Program-made: the position numbers and the translations under genes
Shown here: positions 23,685 to 33,955 of the stretch, one piece after another
Position numbering within the stretch: the first letter of the stretch is position 1
Layout: each line of letters begins with the position of its first letter
Source of the DNA: Dallia pectoralis
Taxonomy: Eukaryota > Chordata > Actinopteri > Esociformes > Umbridae
Reading direction: 5' to 3'
NCBI GenBank assembly: GCA_029465975.1
Contig: CM055760.1
Location: 1,443,380 to 1,507,379, forward strand
Length of the DNA: 64,000 nucleotides
The notes under the pieces: generated by a model
Databases searched by the model: none
The model's input: only the letters and a program-made list of their open reading frames with translations
What the model was told of the DNA's origin: nothing

Positions 23685-26600
23685 ATGTCATATTTCTAGG
23701 TTTGTACAAAAAACGAATTGTTTGAAGTATTGTAGCTATGCAGATAACAGTAATTGCACGTTTGCTTGTTGTTAATAGTAATTCATTAAGTCCATCGTGT
23801 ATTCTCTTTTTTAGTTTCACTCTGTTTCAGTGATGTCAAGTTGATTACCATGTAGAAGTAACTAAAGGAGCAAGTGCGCTCGCTCACCTGGCTCGTTGAA
23901 AAGAGTTTGGCTGTTTATTTATGTTAATACTCAAGAGGAGTAAAACACATTGAGAGAACAGTACAACCCGTGTTTCGTTAAAGCGTGTTTATTTTTGTTA
24001 CATCCCGTGTTTCGTTAAAGCCTGTGTAAAGTTAATTTGTTTCAATGTACCGGTACCACGTGCGGCTTATAGACATGTGCGGCTTATTTATGTTAAAAAA
24101 AATAATAATTTAAATTCAGTGGTTACGGTAAATGGAATATATTGCTGTATTTGTGTCAAACCCATTCATGCTCCATTCATACATCCAAAATCCAGCAAGT
24201 ATTTTCTTTGTCAAGTGGAGTTGGAGTTGCAAAATGACTGTCTTTAGCTGTGAGCTAGACTTCAGAGGACTCACAGACAGTGTTTAGTCACAGCCATCAC
24301 ACTGGGTTGAGTGAGTAATATTACTGCAGCAGTTTTGCCTTCTGGTGACATTGTGAAAATTGATGTTGCATAAGATGCGACAAAACTGCACTTAGCTTAA
24401 TTGAGATTGTTGAGAATGTTAGTACAGTTCATTGCTGACAATTGGCATTTTTGGGCATTTCTTTTTAGTTCAGTACCACGTCATATGATATTTAAAGTAA
24501 AAATAAGAAAATAACATTTAATGTTTGTTACCTTCAAAAGCAACTGAAATACTAAATAAAGGCCTCAAGTTTGAAGTATAGTCTGTGCTAGTATGGGCTG
24601 TCATTTTCTATTAATTTTTCCAAAGGTAGATCTTGGTTTTCATTGAGGCCGACGCCAGGGATCTTCAGCTGGAAAAGGTTGGTGACCACTGTTTTTGTTT
24701 CTACAGAATGCTATTGACTAAATGTTCTGTAACGCTGTATTATACATGCTACCTAACCAAAATCTATTGATCTGAAGCAAAAAGCGGGTATCTTGATTAT
24801 AACCTTGTCTCTAAGCTAATTGAGACAGAAATAGAAAGTCGGCTTTTGGATGACGCTACTTAGATTACAGTAATCTATACTCTTTTTCAGACTGCAATAT
24901 TCAAGCCTTACCCAGATCCATTGGGATCCAAAGTGGTATTACCCGGAAATCCTACCATGCAAATGCTGTGGTTGGAAACACAGACAGAAGGAGCAGCATG
25001 CTTACATATGCCCCTGACTGACATTGACTGCCTTCCCTCCCTGTTGTCTCCCAATTCTCCTCCCTGCCCCCTTCCCTCCCTTCTTCCTACCTTTCCCGTC
25101 AGCTACTTGTGGATCATTAACCCTCTAAATAAAGTCAGTAGAACTGTAAATCGCTCAGGAACATGACCTCTGTGCTTTCTGCTATTTGGGCACATGGAGT
25201 TATTTGGCTTGCTCTTTGGCTGAGGAGATAATGAATACCCCCATTCTCACCTCCAAACCGCATGTAATTAATGCTTAACCAATGGGTGAGGGCAATTTAA
25301 TTCAAAACCTGGCAGCTATCGTCTCTATCTTCCTAAATGCCACCATATTCCCTTTATTTGTGCACTACTTTTGACCAAGGGTTATGAGATACTCACCATG
25401 GAAAAAGGGCACCATTTGGGAGGTTAATATTGAGAGCTACAGAGTGAGAAAAATATGATTCAACCACAGGCAACCACAGGGACTGAGCACAACATACATC
25501 CATTATGGACACCCGTCACAGCTAGTCCGATCCAGGCTCTGTTCCAAAATTTTAGAGAACATAATTACGCAAAACTGGGTATGCATTCTAATGAGGAAAT
25601 ATTAGAGCTAGGTTTAATAAAGCCACATATATAGGGCAAATATTTGACATTTAGCAAATACTCCTATCCAGAATCTTGTTCGCTTGGGGATTCAACCAAA
25701 GTTACCATCTTTTCCATGGACTAGGTTGTCTTTTATATTTTGAAAATACTTACAAAATATTTTCACAAACAGCAACGACAACGGTTAACTGCGTTGATCT
25801 GGGACATAAAGACACATTTCTCAAATCCTCAACTCTGGGATTTGAGCAACTTTTTATCACTAGTTCGAATCTCCAAACACAACTCTACTTGCCAGTATTA
25901 CTATTATTAGTATTATGCCATTTAGTATGAATGGATAATACAACTATTACTCAGAAATTAAGCTTATAAGCATGTACAGTCTATGAGATGCATCTCTAGT
26001 GTCCCTAGATTAGGGTCAGCATGTGTTATTCTTCCATACCACTTAGTTCCTGCAGCGAGTCGTAAAAACTGTTTTCCTTAAAAGGGCCAAAGACCTTTAC
26101 TATTTCAGTCGAACATTGACCAGAATGGAAATGCCTGATGGTTCTAGTAATTGTATCTCTACTTATTGGTTTCCTAGAACACAGACAACAGGTGGGGTTT
26201 TTTCACTCTAAACTCAATGCTGGTACCCAGAGTTTTCCCAGTCATACATACTTCTTAGCAGCATTAAGTCTGAGCACATTGTCAGAACTGTGAATCAGGA
26301 CTACTTTAAAAAAGTCTTATGACAGAGTAAAAAGTTGTAAGCTATACTTGCATTTCAAATTCACTTGGTGTGCCAAAAAAAGTGTTTTCCACATTGAGTA
26401 TATGACTCAACCACAATTTTTATCCTTGTCATTGATTCAAATGATACTGATATACATGATGATAAGAAAATGATATAGGTTAATTTAAAAAAAAAAAACA
26501 ATGAAAAGAAAAAAACACTTGCCAAAAGCTTCTTAATTGTTTTTTAAAGCATGGGTGACATATTGAACAGGTGTAGCTAGCTACAGCTGTTCACATGTTT

Positions 26601-26747
26601 ACTGCTGCATTATTTAGGAAAACAACGATGCTTTATCAGGTGGTTTCTATCACCATGCATCAACAGCAGCATGTGGAACAGTTATCAATGAGTAACTACA
26701 GACTTTACAGAAAGACACAATAACACATTTTTATATTTGTTATGCGC
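23685..26747. other. No gene recognised
   Basis: About 3 kb of spacer. Near 24055-24095 is a short direct duplication of TGTGCGGCTTAT around AGACATG, a word found in dispersed fish repeats. No coding sequence was supported. Confidence 0.4.
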
Positions 26748-27074
26748 TGTAATGCAGACCTGTGTCCCTCTTGTCCTTCCTTTCCAAAACGCTTGAACGC
26801 GTCGTAGCTGACCAACTGTCCTCCTACCTCTCGCAGAACAATCTCCTGGACCCTAACCAGTCAGGATTCAAGACGGGCCACTCAACTGAAACAGCGCTGC
26901 TCTGTGTAACTGAAGCCCTACGCAAGGCCCAAGCCAACTCTCTCTCCTCTGTTCTCATTCTACTAGACCTATCTGCTGCCTTCGACACAGTAAACCATCA
27001 GATCCTGCTCTCCACCCTCTCTGACCTGGGGATCTCAGGAGCGGTGCATTCCTGGTTTTCCTCGTACTTGTCGG

Positions 27075-27946
27075 CAGTGTTGGGAAAGTTCACTTTCTAC
27101 ATGAACTAGTTCAAAGTTCAGTTCACACATTTTAAAATGAACTAGTTCAGTTCATAGTTCAAATTTTGAACTAGTTCATTTATAGTTCTTTTTTTCATAT
27201 TATTGCCAGAGCCCATATAGAACCACAGACATGAAGAACAAGAAATGTTAACGTGATTATCATGGCAAAAATTATCACAGTAATATCTATTAAAGCAATT
27301 GTGAGCTGAGGCAATCAATGAAATAATTTGACAACATGTTTATATTGAAAACCAAAGGCTGCAGGTCTCCGACAATATACTGCACCAAAAGGTTGTCCAG
27401 CGCGACTGGGAGATGACAACGGAGCCGCTACTGTAGGCAGTTATCGGGATCTGGGTTGATTGGGTCGCGGATCTGTCCTTGGTTTTTGTCGTTGATTGTA
27501 CTTTAATTCAATATGCCGTTTCAGGTTTGCTTTGGATGATATTGATGTGCGGATTTTATGTTTAAAACCCGGCGGGCAAAGTTTTGCACAAAAACGTCTG
27601 ATTTTGCCCATCCTCACCGACCTATAGATCATAGATACTTTTGGTTTTTGTTTTGATAATGATGCGGCGCTGCGACACTGGTGGTTGATGTTGCCAGATT
27701 GGGTGTTTTTTCTGATACATATTAATCTCTGTTGTAGCCGGGTTTGCGCAAGGAAGTCACTATAGAAATCTGGCATCCTATTAAACGAGGGTAAACTAAG
27801 AGAACGTGCCGTTCAAAGACACCAGAATGAACGAGTTCACAGGAACGTTCATCAGCCAGTAAAGCAGTACGTTCAGTTCACGTTCGCCCAAAATATGAAC
27901 GCGTTCATGAACTATCGTTCAATGAACGCGTTCAGGCACAACACTG
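27075..27946 (-). mobile_element. Non-autonomous hAT inserted in the LINE
   Basis: 872 bp, ends CAGTGTTG and CAACACTG, flanked by an exact 8-bp duplication CTTGTCGG (27067-27074, 27947-27954). Subterminal DNA is full of GAACTAGTTC / GTTCATGAAC words. A minus-strand frame of 111 codons lies inside. It is younger than the LINE that it splits. Confidence 0.94.
27441..27776 (-). pseudogene. BED finger remnant of a hAT transposase
   Basis: The C-terminal third of this frame has CAKLCPPGFKHK and SSKANLKRHIEL, the C...C...S-x-NLxRHI..H pattern of BED fingers, with the last metal ligand altered (ELKY). The rest of the frame is not recognisable and the catalytic region is absent. Confidence 0.5.
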
Positions 27947-29191
27947 CTTGTCGGACCGTTTTTACCAGGTGGTGTGGCGAGGCTCGCCGTCGAACATGCA
28001 GCCCCTGGTCACTGGGGTCCCCCAAGGATCGGTCCTAGGCCCTCTCCTTTTCTCCTTATACACCCGGTCTCTTGGCTCTGTCATATCCTCACATGCCTCT
28101 CCTATCACTGCTATGCAGATGATACCCAACTTTTTTTCTCATTCCCACAGTCTGAAACCCAGGTAGCATCCCGTATCTCTGCATGTCTGACTGATATCTC
28201 GGCCTGGATGTCTGCACACCATCTGAAACTCAACCTAGGTAAAACTGAACTGCTCTTCTTCAAAGGAAGAGCCTGCCCGCTCCAGGATCTGTCCATTACA
28301 ATGGACAACGTCACAGTCCCTGCTACCCAATGTGGAAAAAACCTTGGCGTGACCCTTGACAACTCCCTCTCATTTTCTGCACACATCAAGGCGGTGTCCC
28401 GGTCTTGCAGGTACATGCTCTACAACATTCGGAAAGTAAGGCCGTATCTTACGCAGGAAGCCGCACAAGTGCTGATCCAGGCACTTATCATCTCCCGTCT
28501 CGACTACTGCAACTCCCTTCTGGCTGGTCTCCCAGTGTGCGCCATCAAACCCCTGCAACTCATTCAAAATGCAGCAGCCCGCCTGATCTTCAATCTACCA
28601 AAGTTCTCCCACGTCACTCAGCTGTTCCGCACACTACACTGGCTCTTTGTCGAAGCACGCATCCACTACAAAACCATGGTGCTAGCCTATGGGGCAGCAA
28701 GAGGAACCGCTCCCTCCTACATCCAGTCACTAATCAAGCCGTACACACCCACGCAAGCACTTCGTTCTGCCACCTCAGGCCTCTTGGTAGTGCCATCCCT
28801 ACGGGAGGGCAACTCCCGATCTGCTCAGTCTAAATTGTTCTCCGTGCTTGCCCCGCAATGGTGGAACAACTCCACTCTGGAGATCAGATCATCGGACTCT
28901 CTACCAATCTTCAAAAAACTTCTATAAACATTCCTCTTCAAACTGTACCTCCAGTAGCTCCATGAGCCTGATTCGAAACTTCACAACCGAATCATTCCTC
29001 TACGATTATCACCCACTCCTCCTCTCCTAGCACCCCTTCTATCTCTAGCACTTTCCCCTGTACCCACCCGGGAACAATGTACTTATTGCCTTTTTGATGT
29101 GTGTTTTAGCTATATGTGAAATGCCTGCACTTATTGTAAGTCGCTCTGGATAAGAGCGTATGCTAAATGCGCTAAATGTAAATGTAATGCA

Positions 29192-29760
29192 TACAGAGTT
29201 TGCATGTGGTCAGAAGCTTGTTTTAGTTACTTGTTCTATTCTCGATTTTTCACAGGATAAATAAAATAAAATTCTGTTTTTGGCTTAAGAATGACATTCA
29301 CACATCTTCCAGTAAATGAGATAGTGATCGCAGTGTGAGGATAAAATGCTTTGTTGTAAACAGTCCTTGTGCTATGGCAGGAACATGTTGTCAAGTGTCC
29401 AGAAACTTAAACTCACGCTTGTGGACAGATAGTTGGGACATTGTAAGACAGTAGCTGGATTGACTGGAAGCTGTGATGCATGCCTTCTAAAATAGGGCTG
29501 AATAGAATAATTTGTTTCAAGATGGCCACATCAAAGAAGTTATGAAACTGTAAAGTAAAAGGCCAAACATTCATTAATTTCCACTGAAAACAGACAAATT
29601 CACACATTGCTGCTCAGTAAAGGTCAGTAGATAGATAGCAGGTAAGTCGTATCCCTCAAAACAAACACAGACATACATTTTAAGAACATGCATACTGCAC
29701 TGAATCTGAAATGTAAGGCTTGCCAGTCATTGCCTCTGATCCCAATGAGCCACTCTAAAA
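29192..29760. other. No feature recognised
   Basis: Spacer between the LINE and the solo LTR. No motifs seen. Confidence 0.45.
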
Positions 29761-29765
29761 CACAT

Positions 29766-30123
29766 TGTCACAAGTGGTAAACTAGGCTTCCACTCAGGTT
29801 GTGCACACGGCTAGTTCCAGGTGGTTAGTTCATTGTTTACACCAGATTTGAGTTAGGCACCGAGGCTATTTAGGTTGCTAGTTAGGTTTTGCATTTTGCT
29901 TGATATTATTTGAATGTCACCGTGTGTGTAGGTGAGTGTCGTTGGTTTATTATGTATAATTTGATGTTTGTATGTTATAAGCCGCTATGGCACAATTTGA
30001 ATTCATTACAGTCTATGTTTTTCCACTGTTCGATGTATGTGTTATTTGAATTAAAACCTCACAAACGTTGATTTTTGCTCCGCGCATGGCATTATCCTGC
30101 ACTACACCAAGGAGTTTGTGACC
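29766..30123 (+). mobile_element. Solo LTR
   Basis: 358 bp beginning TGTCACAAGTGG and ending GAGTTTGTGACC, with flanking 5-bp duplication CACAT (29761-29765, 30124-30128). It contains ATTAAAACC near 30050 as a likely poly(A) signal and a U5-like CTCCGCGCATGGC. The same LTR type recurs at 39152-39548 (shared ATTATTTGAATGTCAC and GGAGTTTGTGAC). Confidence 0.65.
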
Positions 30124-30128
30124 CACAT

Positions 30129-30726
30129 AATTGGAAGGACATATTGTGCTAGGGGAAATATATATATATTTATTAAACATATGGGAGAAATCTGTCACTT
30201 ATCATTCAATGGGCAAAGCGGGAATAAACCTCTACGCAGAGTAGATATTGAATGTTAATTAAATTCTGTAATAAAATAAATAGTGAATGAACACAATAAG
30301 ATGGCTGTGGATGAACAAAAGGGGATGAAAAGAGAGGAATAAAACATAGAAGGGAAAGATGAGTGTTCTGTTAAAAAAGTGAATAACCAGGGGGAGTTCA
30401 GCTCCCTTTATGGGTCAGTGGACAACATCCGCTGCTCTGTACATGAATACATCTCTGGCTGATCGATTGGAGTTGGTCACGCATTCCCCCACAGACTAGC
30501 CTAGTGCTGTGGGCTGTTGCCTTCCAGCTATGACACTGGTTGGTTACCAACATATAGGGCAAAAGTATTGCACTATGTAGGGAATAGGGTGTCATTTTGA
30601 TTCAATCCTTGTTAAGAAATTCCTTTGTTCCCCGGACACATTGCCTCACTGTGAGTGCCTGGGAAAATGGGCTCCTTTATTTGTGTCTCTGCAGTAGTCT
30701 CAAGTCAAGGCCACCTCATCTGCAAT
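30129..30726. other. No feature recognised
   Basis: Spacer between two LTR insertions. Nothing supported. Confidence 0.45.
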
Positions 30727-30731
30727 GGTTC

Positions 30732-31027
30732 TGTCATGGTTCCCTCCCTCTGTCCCTCTCTATGCGGGAGTTGGCACTCCCCCGACCAGCAGAGAGAGGG
30801 AGTAATCACAGACATTCTAGACACCTGAGTTTTTCCCACACCTGGGTTCAGGTTTTCATTAGTGTCCCTATATAGTTCTGTGCTTGTCAGTTGTTTAGTG
30901 TCGGGACATTAATTCAAGTTCCCAGTTCTTGTGCCTGTCTTGCCTGTCCTGGATGAATAAAACCCATTGTAAGAAACAAGTTCTCTGCGCTTGTGTCCTC
31001 TGTCGGCTTGAGAGCCGAACCCTGACA
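30732..31027 (+). repeat. 5' LTR of element 1
   Basis: Contains TATATAG (30869-30875). About 26 nt downstream is TTAGTGTCGGGACAT (30895-30909), the likely transcript start. AATAAA is at 30957-30962, then the U5 motif CTCTGCGCTTGTGTCC. Confidence 0.95.
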
Positions 31028-31516
31028 GTATGTCCCGACACTAAGGACGCAGCGGTTGCCGCCCCGCAGCTGAAGATGGCTGCCGCCCCGCAGCTGAAGA
31101 TGGCTGCCGCCCCGCAGCTGAAGATGGCTGCCGCCCCGCAGTTCGAGATGGCGTCCGATCCCCTGGCCCAGAGATCGGTCTCCGTTCAGTCCACTACACC
31201 AGTTCCCTCTCAGGCACTCCTGGCCATAGACGAGGCACTACGGAGGGACTGGGAGGTCCTCATTGACTTTATGGTCTGGATGAAGGAGACAGGAGTTGAC
31301 GAGGAGGAGGAAGAGAGGTGTTACAGCGAGTTCTTCGCATGGAAGGATTACAAGGGGGAGCTTTGGACTACCTATTGCCACGGTTGTTCTGCCAGGCACC
31401 ACACCTCCTCCAGGTCCCTGTTTCGGAGCCAGTCCAAGTCCCTTTTGAGCCTGTCCGAGTCCCCTTGCCCGAGACCAGTCTATCTGTGTTGCCCGAGACT
31501 GGGTCCCCTGTCTTGA
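30953..31516 (+). CDS. Element 1 protein, N-terminal frame
   Basis: Function unknown. The frame is open from an ATG in the LTR (30953, overlapping the poly(A) signal) through U5 and the PBS. Real initiation may be later, for example at the first KM near 31074. It holds a 24-nt repeat coding AAAPQLKM three times (31060-31150), then an acidic helical segment (AIDEALRRDWEVLIDFMVWM, DEEEEERCYSEFF) followed by KDYKG. At the G-run 31354-31358 the similarity clearly passes to the next frame, so 31360-31516 in this frame is probably read-through. No retropepsin, zinc knuckle or RT motif was seen. A gag-like role is possible but unproved. Confidence 0.5.
   Translation: MNKTHCKKQVLCACVLCRLESRTLTVCPDTKDAAVAAPQLKMAAAPQLKMAAAPQLKMAAAPQFEMASDPLAQRSVSVQSTTPVPSQALLAIDEALRRDWEVLIDFMVWMKETGVDEEEEERCYSEFFAWKDYKGELWTTYCHGCSARHHTSSRSLFRSQSKSLLSLSESPCPRPVYLCCPRLGPLS
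31030..31044 (+). promoter_or_regulatory. Self-priming primer-binding site of element 1
   Basis: ATGTCCCGACACTAA is a perfect 15-nt reverse complement of 30895-30909 in the LTR, which begins about 26 nt after the TATA box. In Tf1 and sushi-type Gypsy elements the 5' end of the mRNA folds back to prime its own reverse transcription; the arrangement here is the same. Confidence 0.85.
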
Positions 31517-33120
31517 CCGAGACCAGACTTTCTGTCCTGTCCGAGACCAGACTGACTGTTTTGCCCACGTCTGGGTCTCTTCTTCCCCTTGAGTCTGGGT
31601 CTCCTGTTCTAGAGCCTGTCCCAGTCCCCTCTGAGCCTGTCCCAGTCCCCTCTGAGCCTGTCCCAGTCCCCTCTGAGCCTGTCCCAGTCCCCTCTGAGCC
31701 TGTCCCAGTCCCCTCTGAGCCTGCCCCAGTCCCCTCTGAGCCTGCCCCAGTCCCCTCTGAGCCTGCCCCAGTCCCCTCTGAGCCTGCCCCAGTCCCCTCT
31801 GAGCCTGCCCCAGTCCCCTCTGAGCCTGCCCCAGTCCCCTCTGAGCCTGCCCCAGTCCCCCCTGATCCTGCCCCAGTCCCCTCTGAGCCTGCCCCAGTCC
31901 CCCCTGAGCTCACTCCCGTCCCTGAGCTCACTCCCGTCCCTGAGCTCACTCCCGTCCCTGAGCTCACTCCCGTCCCTGAGCTCACTCCCGTCCCTGAGCT
32001 CACTCCCGTCCCTGAGCTCACTCCCGTCCCTGAGGTCACTCCCGTCCCTGCGCTCACTCCCGTCCAGCCAGTGTCCGTCCCCCAGCCCGAGCCAGTGTCC
32101 GTCCCCCAGCCCGAGCCAGTGTCCGTCCCCCAGCCCGTGCCAGTGTCCGTCCCCCAGCCCGAGCCAGTGTCCGTCCCCCAGCCCGAGCCAGTGTCCGTCC
32201 CCCAGCCCGAGCCCCGTCTTGTCCTCGAGGCCGTCACCCTGCCTAAGCCTGTTCCCGGGGCTAAGACTATTCCCTGTCCTCCGGCACGGCCACCTGACCC
32301 GTGTCCTCCGGCGCGGCCACCTGACCCGTGTCTTCCGGCGCGGCCACCTGACCCGTGTCCTCCGGCGCGGCCTCCTGACCCGTGCCCTCCGGGCCCGCCT
32401 CCTGACCCGTGCCCTCCGGCGCGGCCTCCTGACCCGTGCCCTCCGGCCCGGCCTCCTGACCCGTGCCCTCCGGCGCGGCCTCCTGACCCGTGCCCTCCGG
32501 CCCGGCCTCCTGACCCGCTTCCTCCGGGTCGGCCTCCTGATCCGCTTCCTCCGGGTCGGCCTCCTGATCCGCTTCCTCCGGGCCGGCCTCCTGATCCGCT
32601 TCCTCCGGGCCGGCCTCCTGACCCTCTTCTGCCCGTACGAGCCTCTGCTCCGCCTACGCCCGTCCGGCCGCCTGACCCGCATCCGCCTGTCCGGGCCTCC
32701 GCTCCCCCTCAGCCAGTCCGGCTTCCTGACCCGTCATCACCGGTACGCCCTCTAAACCCGTTCCGTGATCTGTCCTCTCCCTGGTGGCTTCTGGGGTCGC
32801 TTAGTTCTGCCCTGCCCAAGACCAGTTCTCTCTGCCCTGCCCGAGACCAGTTCTATCTGTCCTGCCCCGTAGCCTGTGACTCATTGTCGCCTCCTTCCCT
32901 CCCGACCTCCTCTACCGCCTCCCCGTCACTGAGTCTACTTCCCGGTCTGGTTCAGGACTATGATCGGCGGAGACCGGGGGGGCCGCTTGGACCGCCCAGT
33001 GGCGGTCGTGGGGGAGGGGGTACTGTCATGGTTCCCTCCCTCTGTCTCTCTCTATGCGGGAGTTGGCACTCCCCCGACCAGCAGAGAGAGGGAGTAATCA
33101 CAGACATTCTAGACACCTGA
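31318..33120 (+). CDS. Element 1 protein, proline-rich repeat frame
   Basis: Continues the protein after the G-run at 31354-31358 (GGALDYLLPRLFCQAPHLLQ), then repeat blocks: EPVPVPS / EPAPVPS 7-residue units (31608-31900), ELTPVP 6-residue units (31906-32060), PEPVSVPQ 8-residue units (32066-32215), and PARPPDPCP / PGRPPDPLP 9-residue units (32280-32630), ending in a less repetitive Pro-rich tail. The stop (33118-33120) lies about 95 bp inside the 3' LTR. All units are multiples of three, so several other frames are also open. No enzyme domain; probably extended and disordered. It sits in the -1 frame relative to the first part: either a one-base loss or a frameshift site. Confidence 0.55.
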   Translation: MLQRVLRMEGLQGGALDYLLPRLFCQAPHLLQVPVSEPVQVPFEPVRVPLPETSLSVLPETGSPVLTETRLSVLSETRLTVLPTSGSLLPLESGSPVLEPVPVPSEPVPVPSEPVPVPSEPVPVPSEPVPVPSEPAPVPSEPAPVPSEPAPVPSEPAPVPSEPAPVPSEPAPVPSEPAPVPPDPAPVPSEPAPVPPELTPVPELTPVPELTPVPELTPVPELTPVPELTPVPELTPVPEVTPVPALTPVQPVSVPQPEPVSVPQPEPVSVPQPVPVSVPQPEPVSVPQPEPVSVPQPEPRLVLEAVTLPKPVPGAKTIPCPPARPPDPCPPARPPDPCLPARPPDPCPPARPPDPCPPGPPPDPCPPARPPDPCPPARPPDPCPPARPPDPCPPARPPDPLPPGRPPDPLPPGRPPDPLPPGRPPDPLPPGRPPDPLLPVRASAPPTPVRPPDPHPPVRASAPPQPVRLPDPSSPVRPLNPFRDLSSPWWLLGSLSSALPKTSSLCPARDQFYLSCPVACDSLSPPSLPTSSTASPSLSLLPGLVQDYDRRRPGGPLGPPSGGRGGGGTVMVPSLCLSLCGSWHSPDQQREGVITDILDT

Positions 33121-33319
33121 GTTTTTCCCACACCTGGGTTCAGGTTTTCATTAGTGTCCCTATATAGTTCTGTGCTTGTCAGTTGTTTAGTGTCGGGACA
33201 TTAATTCAAGTTCCCAGTTCTTGTGCCTGTCTTGCCTGTCCTGGATGAATAAAACCCATTGTAAGAAACAAGTTCTCTGCGCTTGTGTCCTCTGTCGGCT
33301 TGAGAGCCGAACCCTGACA
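33024..33319 (+). repeat. 3' LTR of element 1
   Basis: Same length as the 5' LTR with one difference near position 24 (CTCTCTC for CCCTCTC). Followed by the target duplication GGTTC. Confidence 0.95.
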
Positions 33320-33324
33320 GGTTC

Positions 33325-33955
33325 AGGAGGTGTTGAGGGTACTAGGTCAAAGTGCATGTTGTTTTGTGTATGTTAGTATGCATGTCTCTCAGAGATCCAA
33401 TGAGCTCTAAGAAGGTCAAAGGTCATGTCCTCAAAATGACTAGTCATGTACACCCCCAAACCATAAGAACCAAAACAAAGACAGCCAATGCTATATGTAA
33501 CTGACACACCAGATGTGCAACATCAAAACATTCAAACTGAGGACCACTTTAGACTACAAAGGATTGTTAGAGAATTAATCAATAATAATAAATCAAATCC
33601 GATAAAACAAATCAATAATTGAAACAAATAAATCTATTGTATTTTGGCCAGTAATGATACAAACTGTGAAGTCTCCCGCAGACCAGATTTGACAGGATTA
33701 TTCCTGTTCTCTTGATGATTCCTTCTTATAATCCACAGAATCACAGTAAAGTAAGCAGTACAAAAAACCATCATACACAGAAAAGTCATCCTTTTCTTAA
33801 ATTTGAGATGATGTGGCTGTCATGGTTACAATTACAATGTCTCACTGTTGTCATGATCACAAGGTGCCCTTGAATTACACTATTGCTAGTGATTAACACG
33901 ACTGGAGTTACTTTAACTTGCACAAGAAAAAAAGTAGCTCAGTTTTTCTTCTTAC
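33325..33955 (-). other. Intron 3' of the host exon
   Basis: No recognisable motifs. The splice donor of the PH exon (GCAG|GTAAGA on the minus strand) is at its right edge. Confidence 0.5.

Larger units (their letters stand above)
26762..28927 (+). pseudogene. L2-type reverse transcriptase, interrupted
   Basis: The first part (to 27074) has LSKTLERVVADQL, DPNQSGFKTGHSTETALL and LDLSAAFDTVNH (RT motif A, catalytic Asp). The hAT insertion follows. After it the frame resumes with TGVPQGSVLGPLLFSLY (motif B). A single-base loss near 28095 then shifts the frame, and the rest reads SYHCYADDTQLFFSF (catalytic YADD), the thumb region and a C-terminus ending IFKKLL at 28926. Both RT catalytic motifs are intact, but insertion and frameshift make it non-functional. 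The domain order is that of L2/jockey-like LINEs. Confidence 0.9.
26757..29182 (+). mobile_element. 5'-truncated L2-type LINE, split by a hAT
   Basis: Non-LTR retrotransposon with reverse transcriptase domain and an L2-type 3' tail (GTAAGTCGCTCTGGATAAGA ... GCTAAATGTAAATGTA). A likely 9-bp target duplication TGTAATGCA flanks it (26748-26756, 29183-29191). The endonuclease and 5' end are missing, as usual for truncated LINEs. A hAT element occupies 27075-27946. Confidence 0.88.
30732..33319 (+). mobile_element. Complete non-autonomous LTR retrotransposon, self-priming type (element 1)
   Basis: 2588 bp. Two LTRs of 296 bp (30732-31027, 33024-33319) start TGTCATGG and end CCTGACA, and I found a single difference between them. 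The 5-bp target duplication is GGTTC (30727-30731, 33320-33324). A polypurine tract (GTGGGGGAGGGGGTAC) directly precedes the 3' LTR. The PBS lies 2 nt after the 5' LTR and matches the element's own R region, not an obvious tRNA end. No protease, RT or integrase is encoded, so enzymes must come from a relative. The near-identity of the LTRs means recent insertion. Confidence 0.96.

Noticed and set aside
27100..27200. GAACTAGTTC words as a separate satellite
   Set aside because: They are the subterminal motifs of the hAT element bounded by CTTGTCGG duplications.
31368..32755. Long minus- and plus-strand open frames rich in G-T-G-S, R-R-R-A and L-L-T-R-A repeats
   Set aside because: They overlap the proline-rich repeats of element 1. 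Tandem units that are multiples of three keep several frames open at once; the P-rich frame alone joins to the non-repetitive N-terminal part.
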